Assembly: GCA_028583605.1 (NCBI GenBank)
Contig: CM053331.1
Span: 30,502,177-30,566,176 of the forward strand
Reading direction: 5' to 3'
Length of the DNA: 64,000 nucleotides
DNA from: Dastarcus helophoroides
Taxonomy: Eukaryota; Arthropoda; Insecta; Coleoptera; Bothrideridae
The translations under genes were made by a program, and so were the position numbers. Within the stretch, counting starts at the first letter, position 1, and every line of letters begins with the position of its first letter. The notes below the pieces were generated by a model that was not told the origin of the DNA, searched no databases, and saw nothing but the letters and a program-made list of their open reading frames with translations. Positions 11,832 to 22,744 of the stretch are shown here, in pieces.

Positions 11832-13641
11832 AGTAGGGATGTATCGAATGTTGGTTTTCCGACATTCGCGAATGCGCATGCGAATGCGAATATTCATTAC
11901 CAACATTCGCAAATACGAATGCGAATGCGAATGTTGGCACTTAGGGAATTTTAAAAGAAAAGTCACAATTTCCATAATAAATTGAAAAAACCCAGTTTCC
12001 AAAAATATTGCTCTGATAATTTTTATTTTCATTTAAATTTTAAAATAATCTCGAAATTTACTGGAAATATTTTTATTCGAACTTCGTAAAAACATTATTT
12101 CCAAAATTTTTATGTTCTTAATACCATTTTATTTCAGTTTTAGAAAAATAAACGAATTTTCAGAAAAAGTCCAGTTTTGGATAAAAAGCTCAATTTTAAG
12201 TAGAAATTTCTAGAGACATAAGACGTTTAGTGGGAACTTCGAAAATAAAACGAATTTTGAGAAATAGATTAAAATTTCCGCACACTCAAAATCTCGAAAA
12301 ATATGCCGAAATTTTTATGAAATATTTAAAATTTTCAATAACGTCCGATTTTCGAAAAAGAAAAAGTACAATTTTGAGTATAAAGTCGTAATTTAGAAAT
12401 GGCCAATAATTATAATAAAAAAAATACAGTTTTGAGATAAAGTCTGAATTTTCAGAAAGCTAAATGTAATATAAAAAGTCATCTTTTGGAAAAAATTGAT
12501 TAATGTCGAAATTTCAAGAAAAAAACGATTTTCGAAGTAAAAATCGAAGGTTTCGAAAATCCAAACAACTTTTGAAAAAAATAAATAAATAAATAAAATA
12601 GCGACATTTTGAGGAATTTCTAGAAAAAACTCGTTTACTAAAAATTTTACTTTTTCCAGAGAAAATCAAATTTTATCAAAATTTCACAAAAAGAGCCAAT
12701 TTTGAAAAAAAATTTCAACAAAAGAGCCAAAATTTTGAGAAAAATAGTCAACATTTCTCAACTGAATATATATTTTTTTAATGACTGCCTAAGTGAAGAA
12801 CAAGCTTCCTGCCTTTCACTATGATATCAAAAAATATCGACTATTGAGATAAATGTCGAAATTTTGAGACACAAGTTGGAATTGGAATTTTGTTGAATTG
12901 TTTACTAGTCGAAACATTTTTACTTTTTTATTATAGGATGAACCACATTTCAAGGTAAGGCAAAGTTTAATAAATAAGCCGAAATTTACAAAAAGATGAA
13001 TTAAAAAACCAAAGTCGAATATTGAGAAATGGCGAAATTGAAATAAAACGACGAATTTTCGGATAAAAATTTATGATTTAAAGAAAGTCGTATTTTGATA
13101 AAGGAAGTCTAATTTTAGAATACACTAAAAACTTTAAAAGAAAAAAAGAAATGTTATGAAAAAAGACAGAAAGAAGTCCAATTTTCAAAAAAATGTGTAA
13201 AAAAAAAGAATTAATTTTCAGAAATATAACAAAATTTTGGAAAAATTTTCTCTCTGTTGAAAATATACATTTTTGGTTCATTTTATAAATCAATATAGTG
13301 ACCCCCCTTGCTCTAATGTAGCTATCTGATAGAAAAAGAAAACAAAAAAAAAATGTTTTTTACTGGATGGTATTGCATAAATTACTGTATCAGTTATTAT
13401 TCTAATAAATATTGTTAACTACGCTACTTATCGACCCCTAACACTCCCTTAAGGGTCCATGGACACCAGTTTAAGAAACTCTACCTTAGCTGTTGCTTCG
13501 TTATTCCATAAATAAATTCCCGTTTGATTGCCAAATCATTCACAATATATTCGCACAATTTTTTGCGAATGCGAATATTAAAAAAAATGCGAATATTCTC
13601 GAATGCAAATGCGAATCCGAATACTCGTTACAACACTAAAC
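11832..13641. mobile_element. hAT-like non-autonomous element with ATTCGC hexamer ends
   Basis: Left end TAGGGATGTATCGAAT (11834 on); the right end in reverse complement reads TAGTGTTGTAACGAGT. Both fit the hAT terminal pattern YAGNGNTG. An 8-bp direct repeat TAGTCTTA flanks it at 11824-11831 and 13642-13649, the duplication size of hAT elements, though two to three bases separate it from the inferred termini. Subterminal GCGAAT/ATTCGC hexamers occur at about 11865-11935 and 13560-13620. The interior is A/T-rich filler with no transposase. It is either a deletion derivative or an element with captured background. Confidence 0.6.
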
Positions 13642-13649
13642 TAGTCTTA

Positions 13650-15225
13650 CGTAATAATGTAAAAAAAGTTAATTATTGAATATGCCATTTTGAGAAAAAA
13701 ATCAACAAAAACAATAATAAAAATGGTGTCGAAATATCAATAAGAAGAGACGACATTTCGCGTTGAAATTTGAAAATAAATTAACATGTCTAGAGTAAAC
13801 TTAAAATTTGAAGTTTCAAATTGAATTTTTAACAGAATACTTGAAGGTTGAAAGGTTGAAAAAGGACCCTCTAAAAGAATAACCATTTCAAAATTATTTT
13901 TATTATTAGATTTAGATTAGATTACGTATCAAGTAAAAATAGAAAAAAAAATATGAATTTTTGAGATTGAATTAAATATTTTGAGAAAAGTCAACATTTC
14001 AAGGTTAAAGTAAAACTTTCGATATTAGAAGGCCAAAATCTTAAGTTAAGCTTTAGCATGTTGTGAAAGAAGTCAAAATTTTGCAATTGAGGCCAAAATT
14101 TTGGGAACCCCTATCAAAATTAGGAAGTTCGTCCTCGAAATTTAAAAAAAAAAGTCAATTTTGGGTTATACTCAAGATACTTAGAAGGATCTGTTGCTCC
14201 AAATTAAGAAATTCTTAAAATTGCGAGCTGACATTTTTTTAAAACAGTCGACATTTTGAGAATAAAAGTTGAAAATTTGAAAAATAAAATCAATATTGTA
14301 AGGTTAAGCTTGAATTTTTGAAAATTTTTTAAAAATAATTACTGAAATTTCTTGGTTTTTTTTATTGGAAATTTTGACTTTGTTTCAAATTTTGTAAAAG
14401 AAACGTTAAATTTTAGAGTTTAAACATTTAAAGCTCAAATTTCGTATTTGGAAAAATAGTTTAAATTTTAGGAAAAACTTAAAATTTTTACAAATAATCT
14501 TATGAGATTCAACACAAAATTTCGAGAAAAATTTAAAATTTGTAATAATTTAATTATTTAAAATCCAAAATAAGTGTGATAGTTGAACAAAATTTTGAAT
14601 ATCACTTCTCACTAAAAATTGAAAATCTATTCTAAAGCCATAATTCTGAGAAGATATTTTTTAATAATTTTTTTAGAAATTCTATAAATTTTGTGTAAAA
14701 TATTATCGATTCTTTTATAAATTTAGATTTTTACACAAACATCTGAGTATCCAAGCATTTTTAAGCTTTATTTATAATTCAGGATTTTTTTTTTCAACAA
14801 CTTTAATCCCAAGTTGAATAGATCTGTTTCGAGATTTGAATTTTAAATCCAAAAATTCGACTTTTTTCTCATAATTTTGACTTCAAAGTGAAAACTTCGA
14901 AAAAAAGTTTGCCATTTCAAATTGATCATTAAAATTTCGATCCAACTTACGAAATTTCGATTTGAACTAGGATTTTTTTTTACTTTTAATCGAGACATTA
15001 GGACTATGTTTCAAGAAAAACTTGATTTATAAAATTTTTACAGCTTTTTGAGTTTAAAAATGCCAAAATTAAAGTAGAAAAAGTATTTAAAAAAAACGGT
15101 TTTAGTAACTGGTTTTTTTCACAAAATGCTTCCATTGGTAGTTGCTCAAATTCCTTTCTTTTTAAATATTTTGAAATATTATTTAAAACATTTTTACTGG
15201 GGATTATGAGAAGACAGTAAAGGTT
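13650..15225 (+). repeat. Degenerate low-complexity block
   Basis: Same purine-biased filler as elsewhere (gtcaaaattttg, gagaaaaaagtc words), shifting to pyrimidine-rich near 14750-15000. There are no coding exons. Confidence 0.5.
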
Positions 15226-15226
15226 T

Positions 15227-15470
15227 TTGGTGGAACGGACTGGTCCTTGGTTATCTTCAAAAATTGAAATACAGAACTTGTCCCCTGAAACCAAGAAAGA
15301 TTAAAAAACACAACAAAGATTGCTCTAACGCATTTCGACAGCTAAGCTGTCAACTTCAGAGAGAAAACTACTTTGAAGATGACAGCTTGACTATCGGAAC
15401 CTTAGAGCAACCTTAGTTGCGTTTTTTAATTTTTTTTGGTTTCAGGAGACAAGTTCTTTATTTCAATAGT
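15227..15470. repeat. FB-A foldback repeat, copy c
   Basis: The left end ggtggaacggactggtcctt is intact. The arm runs through tcttgtcccctgaaacc, ttgctctaacgcatttcg and cttcagagaga, then folds back through gaagatgacagcttg and gcaacctt to the family's ttcaggagacaag. In reverse complement the left arm carries a ribozyme-like core with CTGAAGT in place of CTGAAGA but a perfect helix II (GACAGC/GCTGTC). Confidence 0.9.
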
Positions 15471-16130
15471 AGAGGTTTTAGGAAACCTTAAAATTTCTTC
15501 TCCAAATTTTGCTCCAAGCTTTAAAATTCAAGGAAAATATTGAATTTTGATAATTAGATTTGTTTAAAATTTGAATATTTTTTCCACAATTCCTAATTTA
15601 CACTCAATTTCCACTTTTTATATTTAATCATTTTTTATGAACATTTTGGCTTAAACATTTTTTCAGGTAATTACTGTGCAAAAATGTTCACTCAAGGTTA
15701 AAATTTTCAAAAATCCGTAAGCCGTATGACTTAGCAAGATATGAACTCGAGATAAAATTTAAAAGAGCCCAAATTTCGAGAAAAAAAGCTAAACAGAAGA
15801 TGTTACGTAAAGTGTTGAGAAAAAAGTAGAAGTATACAAAAAACTCCATAATTTATAACAAAAATTTCTATGAATTTTTTTAAAGAAAACTGAAAATGTA
15901 TGTAAAAAAACTATTCTTGAGATTTTAAGAAAGGAACCTGACATTTACAGATTAAAGTCATAATCATAATTTTATTGATGTACCCATTTTTATATCATTT
16001 GTTGATACTTTCAGCAGTACTGTAGCTCCAACTAGATAAAAAGTTGTTGCTTCGTACATTCGTTTATATGATTCATTGTTTACTTCGTGAAATTAGCAGA
16101 ATTACTAACCATTAAAAAATAGAAAGCTGG
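15471..16130. other. Low-complexity spacer
   Basis: A/T-rich filler. Nothing beyond short runs of the background words was seen. Confidence 0.5.
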
Positions 16131-16132
16131 CC

Positions 16133-16477
16133 CTAAAAATGCACCCACGTTTTACGATCCACTACCATTAATAGCATCACGAATCTAGATTTTTTACTGT
16201 TTTTAGCACATCTCATTTTTGGAAACTGGGGACCCATTGTAAGTAAATTAGTCGGAAAAAGTAGCCCACCATGTGGGTGCCGGATAACGGGGCAAAAGCT
16301 GGTGCGCGTACACTGCGTCCATGGTAGAAATACGAGACGAAACCACGAAATCCTCTGTTGGTCAAGGCTATGTCGTGACCTTGCTGGAGATTGTTGACCC
16401 ACTTTAGTACCCATCAGGAAGTAAAAGGAATGTTTAGATGCTATTAATGGCACCAAGAGATTAATCATAATGCTCAC
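16133..16477 (-). other. GC-richer island, possible decayed coding remnant
   Basis: Base composition rises abruptly to near 50% GC for about 250 bp in an AT-rich intergenic tract. On the minus strand a 114-aa frame spans it. The neighbouring frame reads VNNLQQGHDIALTNRGF then RGFVSYFYHGRSVRAPAF, which looks more protein-like than the annotated frame and is closed by stops at both ends. I do not recognise the family. A DDE-type transposase remnant is conceivable because of the NRGF segment, but that is a guess. No splice sites clearly bound it. Confidence 0.3.
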
Positions 16478-16959
16478 TCTTCGTGTGTCTTTGGTCTTTT
16501 GCCCCAGATCACCGAATAATGTTATTTACGCTCTTATTGTTATGTAAGAAAGTCGTGGCTTGTAACTTCTTCATTAAGTGGACGCGGTGATTTTTACTGG
16601 TTGACCTGTAGTAACATTGTTTTTTGTTGAATTAATTAACAGCTTGATGTAAAGATAATCAAATCAGTTACACGGGTTAATGATCTTTTATTTTATCACT
16701 TTTTGAAAACGTTCAATGGGATATTCTTTCCATAATTTTTCGAATCTATTTTAAAAGTACATCTCTTCTGCTCACAGCAATTACTGAAGTAAACGCAGTA
16801 AAAGTAAGAAGCAACGAAATTGCTACGAATTTGTCTTGTTTAAGTTTTTTTTGACACGTAATTGATAGTTGATTACCTTTCCTCACAGATACATAATGTA
16901 CCTGTTTAGTTTTACAGAAATAAGTTTCTTTAGGTTAGTGGCCGCTGAACCAAATGGGC

Positions 16960-17110
16960 AATCTACTTAATAAAACTCTAAATACTGAATGACAGACAAC
17001 GCACAGCTTAAACCGGTGGATTTAGAAGTTCTAGATTTTGCATAAAGTTTTGCCTTATAACGTAGGTGAGCTCCAAGGAAAGATTTTCTAATATTCATCT
17101 TTAAAAAGGT
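16960..17110 (+). repeat. Dispersed repeat fragment (with 59430-59560)
   Basis: acgcacagcttaaaccggtg (about 17000) through cttataacgtaggtgagct aligns with acgcacaccttaaatcggtt (about 59442) through gcaatacgtaggagagc at 59430-59560. Both are in the same orientation. It is a fragment of a dispersed element. The class cannot be assigned from this piece. Confidence 0.6.
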
Positions 17111-17502
17111 GGGAATATATCACATTTTACATGCGATGAAACATTTTCTCTCAAAAAATAAAACAAATTATTTTATTAAAAGTTACCTGTATCGTAAACG
17201 TTAGCACTTTCAATAAATTTTGCTCTCTTTATCTTTATTGGTTTATTTAAATCATTATGCACGCATTATCGTTCTTTTTTCCGCTAATGTTTTTTTCTAT
17301 TAATAGATTTCCAGCAAATTATCAATAAAAGATAGAATACTTGAAAGTAAATAAAATTATATCTTAATAAAATTCAAAATTGAATGAAGCAATATATCAT
17401 CTTGGAAAGACAATAAATATGTCCATAAGAGTTAAGACAATAAGCTTTTGAAAACAATATCATTTAACCGATTAAGTACCAAGTACATAAATCATTTTCT
17501 TT

Positions 17503-17755
17503 GTGGAATGGACTGGCCCTTGGTTATCTTTAAAAATTGAAATACAAATCTTGTCCCCTGAAACCAAGAAAGATTAAAAAACATAACAAAGGTTGCTCTA
17601 ACGCTTTTCGACAGTGAAGCTATCATCTTCAGAGAAATACTACTACTAATATCTCTCTGAAGATGATAGCTTGGCTGTCGAAACACGTTAGAGGAAGCTC
17701 TGTTGTGTTTTTTTAATTTTTTGTGGTTTCAGGGGACAAGATTTGTATTTCAATT
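17503..17755. repeat. FB-A foldback repeat, copy d (most complete)
   Basis: Nearly complete on both arms: gtggaatggactggcccttg at the left, the arm running through gttgctctaacgc and atcatcttcagaga to a short spacer (aatactactacta), then back through atctctctgaagatg and gaaacacgttagagg to ggggacaagatttg. The final gaccagtccgttcc of the right end is missing. It carries the best FB-A ribozyme candidate (17653-17693). Confidence 0.95.
17653..17693 (+). ncRNA. Hammerhead ribozyme candidate, FB-A copy d right arm
   Basis: All three-way-junction parts are present in order. Helix I 5' strand CTCT (17653-17656), core CTGAAGA (17657-17663), an extra T (17664), helix II GATAGC/GCTGTC (17665-17670 and 17674-17679) closing a TTG loop, GAAAC (17680-17684), a two-base AC loop, GTT cleavage triplet (17687-17689), and helix I 3' strand AGAG (17690-17693), complementary to CTCT. 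Helix III is only the A-U and C-G pairs. The added base after A9 is non-canonical, though an extra base at this position is known in a chrysanthemum viroid hammerhead. The fit is by eye. Confidence 0.65.
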
Positions 17756-18120
17756 TACGTAGATCTTTAGAAGAAAAGAGGATTAATTTATTAATTCATT
17801 TTTATCAATCATGATTTACGTATTTTGATTTTAAACTTTAATTTTGACGTTTATATCAAAATCTCATGATATGCTTTTTTAAAATGGTTTGAAGTTTCTT
17901 CTCGAAGTTTTGACCTAAAATTTAAAATTTCTAAAAATATTTTTTTTAACAAGAAATTTTCTTGACTTTAATTTTCAACATTTCCTCGAATTTAATCTCA
18001 AATTTCTGATTTTAAATTAGCAAATTTAAGAATATAAACAAAAATTTCATCGAAAAAAAGTTTTGAGATTTGTTAAAAGAAATGTCATAAATCATATAAT
18101 TTTGACTTTTCCTAGAAATT
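17756..18120. other. Low-complexity spacer
   Basis: Pyrimidine-rich filler between two FB-A copies. No gene seen. Confidence 0.5.
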
Positions 18121-18410
18121 TTGAAATACAAATCTTATCTCCTGAAACCAAGAAAGATTAAAAAACACAAAAAAGGTTGCTCTAACGCGTTTCGATAGCC
18201 ATCTTCCGAGAGATATTAACATCTAATCCTAAAATAAACCCTTATATTTTAGTTTATAAGGGTTTATTTTAGGATTAGGTATCTCTCTGAAGAAGCTTGA
18301 CTCTCGTAACGCGTTAGAGTAATCTGTTGTGTTTTTAATCTTTCTTGGTTTCAGAAGACAAGATTTGTATTTTAATTTTTGAAGATAACCAAGGACCAGT
18401 CCGTTCCACC
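18121..18410. repeat. FB-A foldback repeat, copy e, with nested palindrome
   Basis: Starts ttgaaatacaaatcttatc and ends gaccagtccgttccacc. The loop is replaced by a second, nearly perfect palindrome (taatcctaaaataaaccc ... gggtttattttaggatta, about 18224-18278). The ribozyme-like core is damaged in both arms (right arm gaagaagcttgactctcg). Confidence 0.9.
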
Positions 18411-19009
18411 AAAAAAAAAAAGAAATTCTGCATTTAAAAGTCGAAGAGTTACGAAGGAAGATTAAGATTTTCAACTGAAATTTGTTTGGACCTATTTTCC
18501 CAAATTTTTTCCGGAATTGAAGTGTTTCTAATCACACCTTGAAATATTGACTCTAAAGTCAAAATTTTAATGAAACTGTTAAGTTCAAATCCGAAATTTC
18601 GATAATTTTTCAAAGTTTTGATTTTTCCGTGAATTAGCGACCTCACAATATTAAAATTTGCACTCCAAAGGCAAATTTTTTTTGTCTCATAATTTAAGTG
18701 GTATAAATTTTAAATATAACAATAAAATGTCTGTTGGGTTCTCGGCAATTCGTTTTTAAAATCTAAGTTAAAAGAAATGTATATAGAATCTCCTATTTAA
18801 AACTCTGAAAACGTCAACATTTCTAAAAAAAATTTTAAAGCACTTCTTCGAATCTTTAAAACTTAAAACCCAGTTTTACCCTTTTTTTTTTAGAAATATT
18901 GCATTTTAATACAAATATTTGCTTATTTAATAAAGCCAATGAAATTGAGAATTAACAGTTATATGATGTATTTTAATGTGTATTTACAGTAGATTTATTT
19001 TAATTTCAG

Positions 19010-19214
19010 GAAGATGGAACTGAAGTATATAGTCCTGACAATAATCAAAATAGTGATATCCGTCCCTACATTAACTATAGTTTTCAATAGCCAAGTAGAT
19101 GGAGCTGCCCTAATGGGAGGTCACCTAGATAATAACAAGAACAGTAGCCAAAATTTCACGCATTCTTTATTTCTGGAATATGATAGTCAAGAACATGAAA
19201 ATATACACAAATCG
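19010..19214 (+). CDS. Gene A, first coding exon: signal peptide of a secreted protein
   Basis: The exon follows a good acceptor (tttaatttcag ending at 19009), starts gaagATG at 19014 and ends at a perfect GTAAGT donor (19215). It encodes exactly 67 codons, so the intron is phase 0. The protein begins MELKYIVLTIIKIVISVPTL, a long hydrophobic stretch (residues about 4-25) expected to act as a signal peptide or anchor. Two N-glycosylation sequons, NSS and NFT, lie close together near residues 43-49. The preceding acceptor means at least one upstream non-coding exon exists and was not located. The next coding exon is at 24998, where the frame continues without a stop. A further 67 codons of open frame beyond the donor are intronic read-through. 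Confidence 0.75.
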
Positions 19215-19409
19215 GTAAGTACTGTGGTGAGAAATTTAAAATTTTTTAATGATCCCTTATTTTTGATTCATTTATGGACCCATTACTTAATAATTCAGCC
19301 AAGAGCGAGTCGTGCTCGTACCAATTACTACAGCGAACAGTCAATACACCAAATGAAGTCACTTTTACTAAATTTAAATAAGAAATCTTATCCAAATTTT
19401 CTTGTTTTA

Positions 19410-20296
19410 CGAGGGTAAATCAGGTATAAACCGTAATTTCTACCATGTCGCCATGAGGGCGTCGAGAGTGTGCGCATACTTTTAGACATGTTAGGTGGGG
19501 ATATCACTTGTCTTCCTGCGCTCAAGCAAACTCCGTTCTCGCCGTAAATACAATGAGTGAACAAGAGGTTCATCCACACGTTGCGCAGAGCATTTTTATT
19601 AAATGTCTTGCCGTTGAAGGTGTAAAGCTCGTCTAAATTCTTTGTAGACTATAAGCACGGTTTGGAGATACTTGTTTGAAAAAAACTCAAGTGTATGAAT
19701 GGCAAAAAATATTTTGAAGGACGATCTCGAGTTGAAAATGAACCCCGTGCTCGTCTCCTTGGACCAATGTGACTGCGGATAAGATTAAAGCTGTGCAACA
19801 CCTTTTGGAAGGTGATCGAAGGTCATACGGTTAATGCTGCCTATTACTGTCAGTTATTGGAAGAAGCAAAACATGCATATCGGAGAAAGAGGCGAGAATT
19901 TTTGATCAGAAATGTGATTTTGCTTCAAGACAATGTCCGCCTCCAGTCAGCCAATCTGACACATCAAAAATGAGAGGAAATGCATTGGGCAACATTAGAA
20001 CACCTTCCGTATTGAGCCGACTTATCACCATGCGATTATCATATGTTTGGGCCACTAAAAGGAGCTCTTGGAGGTGAGCTGTTCCATGATGATGCTGCTG
20101 TTGAGACCTTTGTGCGCATTGGGTGCAAACACGCCTCCATTCTTTTTATGATGATGGCATTAAAACACTCCTAATTTGTTGGGAAAAATGCATAACATAA
20201 TTAGGAGGTTACGTAGAAAAATAGTTAATAACTTTTGTATATGTACCTTGTACCAATAAATTAAAAAAAAAAACAAATTCCGGTTCATATTTGATT
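19410..20296 (+). mobile_element. Mariner-like element, internally deleted, copy 1
   Basis: The left end is TA followed by cgagggtaaatcaggtat. The right end reads ccggttcatatttgatt and has lost its outer eight or so bases and the flanking TA. The transposase reading frame starts at 19553 (MSEQEVHPHVAQ), shares KKTQVYEW with copy 2, and later shows RRKRREFLIRNVILLQDN and SPCDYHMFGPLKGALGG. Stops interrupt it repeatedly. The segment holding WVPHEL and the first catalytic Asp is deleted. The join falls after an ADKIKAVQHLLEGDR-like stretch, at a different point from copy 2. It sits 192 bp inside intron 1 of gene A. Confidence 0.9.
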
Positions 20297-20448
20297 GACT
20301 CAAGTAAAGTTGAAAAATGAAAAAATAAATGTGTATTTTCTACACACTTTTTTCTACAATCAGTCAAATATTTATAAGTCGATGACTTACACAATTTATG
20401 AGATCGGCTTGGATTGCACTAACATTTTGACTTTAACCACTATGACTG

Positions 20449-21243
20449 CGTTGCGTGCAATTTAGTAAACTAGTGCTAACTTTGAAAATATTCATTCAAA
20501 TGAAATAATGTAAAAGACAATGGTCTGCATTCTATCCTTCAACTAAATCAAGTTTTTTATTTGAAAAAGCCTTGGAATGCAGGCACCTATTTTACTATAA
20601 GATATTGCTTTCTCAACAATACTAAAATATCGAAAAAAACTTGCAGTTTTCCGGTAATCTATTTTCAATCTAACCCTATTAAAATCTAAATTTTATCTTT
20701 AAAAACCTAGGAGAACAAAGCAAACGATCATTTCCTACACATTTTGTGCTGCATCTTTAAGACGATTAGACCGAAAATTATAAAAGAAAACTATTTTAAG
20801 ATTCTCGTTCTTTGCAATGATACCTCACACGATTTATAAAATAAAACTTGATTTTTCTGAGACCAAATTAACCCCGCATTTTAATAGTGTAACGAAATGG
20901 AAATTATAGAATTTGGTACTTAAGAAAATTTTCTAGAAAGATCTGAAAAGGGGAAAGTGGCCGCGATAACGAAGCAAACGGCAGATAAGCATTCCAGAAA
21001 TTTTTGCAAACGATAAGCCTTACCGCGGAATTTTTCTAGAAGCCGGGAGCCAAAACTATATAAGGCGGTCGCCTTTCCCTCGAATCAGTCAGTCAGTTAG
21101 ACAGTATAGTTAGTGGGTTAGTAGTTAGATGTCAATAAGTGAGTACATTATTCAGTTGTAGTGTTCCGAGTTTAGTTTGGTAATAAAGTGGGTATTATTC
21201 AGCAAGTGTTTAATAATCATTTCGAAACGATAACGACGTAACA
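20449..21243 (+). mobile_element. Solo-LTR-like repeat, copy 2, with promoter and poly(A) signals
   Basis: Homologous over about 790 bp to 5711-6494. The promoter is better preserved here. TATATAA at 21057-21063 is followed about 28 bp downstream by the arthropod initiator repeat tcagtcagtcagtt (21085-21098), and AATAAA lies at 21182-21187. This predicts an R region of about 100 bp. The end reads acgacgtaaca, and the start CGTTGCGTG has lost its TG. Similarity to copy 1 continues past the end to a cagacggacggacggac tract. No gag or pol is nearby. It lies in sense orientation inside gene A's intron and could supply an internal promoter or premature poly(A) site. Confidence 0.7.
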
Positions 21244-21865
21244 ATATAAAATATATTTTTTTTCTAATCGTTGCCTGGCGGTATTTGCGTGGGTCATCGA
21301 GAACTAACGCTGTGCGAAATTTCAAATTTCTACGTTATGGAATTTTTGAGAAATACTTCTTTGTGACAGACGGACGGACGGACATGACAGTGGAATTATA
21401 AGGGTTCCGTTTTTTTTCCTTTTAAGGTGCGGAATCCGAAAAATTACAAATTTGAAGACAAAATTTCTTAACCTCTTAAATCTAACCTAACTCTCGTCGT
21501 TTACTTTCGTCTTTGATCACATTTTGGCGTTAGACTTTAAACTTGAATTCTCAACTTTCTGAATTTAAAGTAAAAATTTCGAGAATTTCGTTTGAAAATG
21601 TCGATATTTATGTCGTCCGAAAATAAACTGCTTTTCTTAATGTCGAGAATAAAGTCCCAGTAGCGTGATTATAGTCGAAAACTTAACAAAATAAAAAATT
21701 TAATTAAAAACGGTGTTTTTATATTATGAGTTTAATATCAAATTTCGGAAATCCTGAAATTTTAAAATCGCTTAGATTTTAAATTAATGTTTTAAAATGT
21801 TTAAATTAATGCCAAAATTACTACATATTTGATCTTCGAAGTTAAAAAGCTAAGAAAAATTGAAA

Positions 21866-21984
21866 AAAAATCGTGTCCCCTGAAATCAAGAAAGATTAAA
21901 AAACACAACAAAGGCTGCTCTAACGCGTTTCAGTGGCCAAGCTATCATCTTCAGAGAGATACCAAGGGTCAGTCCATTTCACCA
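21866..21984. repeat. FB-A repeat, copy f, deleted
   Basis: Left arm only (cctgaaatcaagaaagatta, gctctaacgcgtttcag, atcatcttcagagagatac), joined directly to the very end of the right arm (ccaagggtcagtccatttca). In reverse complement, ribozyme-core bases CTGAAGA, GAAAC, GTT and AGAG are all kept (21918-21958), but helix II has mismatches (GATAGC against GCCACT). Confidence 0.85.
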
Positions 21985-22744
21985 AAGAAAGCCAAAATGT
22001 CCAAAGTTTGAACTGCCAAATCTGGAAAAAAAATCGAAACAGTCTGGAATCCTAGATCACTACAATTTTGGTAATAATTTTACCTTTGGAGTTTACCTGA
22101 TCAAAAATAATACAACCTATTTATGTAACATTTTATTATAATATTGCATTCAAGAGTTTTTCTTGTCGAATTCAATAAGAATACGCGACCAGTTCTAATA
22201 AAAAATATGTAAGTGAATCAGGAAAATGCAAAATATGTATGAACATTATGTAAGTTACACAGATATTTATCTTCATTTAGGTGTCTCTTAAACTACAATG
22301 ACTCTTCCGCAAAATTTCAGAACGTCTCCTAAGATTTCGTTCGATTACCCTTATTTACTCGTGTACTATTGAATTTGGTGTGCCCTTTAAAGTACCTGAA
22401 TTTTTTTCTGATTACAGTTAGATGGCATAAATATAACGAATTCTAACTGGTTTAGATATTCTGTCTACATTAACCCTTAAGTTAACGTCCCAAATAATTA
22501 TACAAATCAAGCTGCAACACCTTTGAAGTTTATCTAACAATAAGTGTGGGTGTTTATCTCTAGTACAAACAATTAATTCAAAATTCGGTCATCTATTTAT
22601 TGATTTTAATTCAAATTGCCACAATTTATTAATAAAATTAATACGAATGGAAGTCGTCTTTTTCTACATGTTTAATTAATCGATAAAATGGGATAGCTTT
22701 ACAACAGCAAGGGATAATCATGCATTTTAGGATTAAATTTTTCC

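Noticed and set aside
5711..21243. One full LTR retrotransposon bounded by the two LTR-like repeats
   Set aside because: They are too diverged to be a pair from one insertion, and the 14 kb between them has no gag or pol and contains other elements and a host exon.
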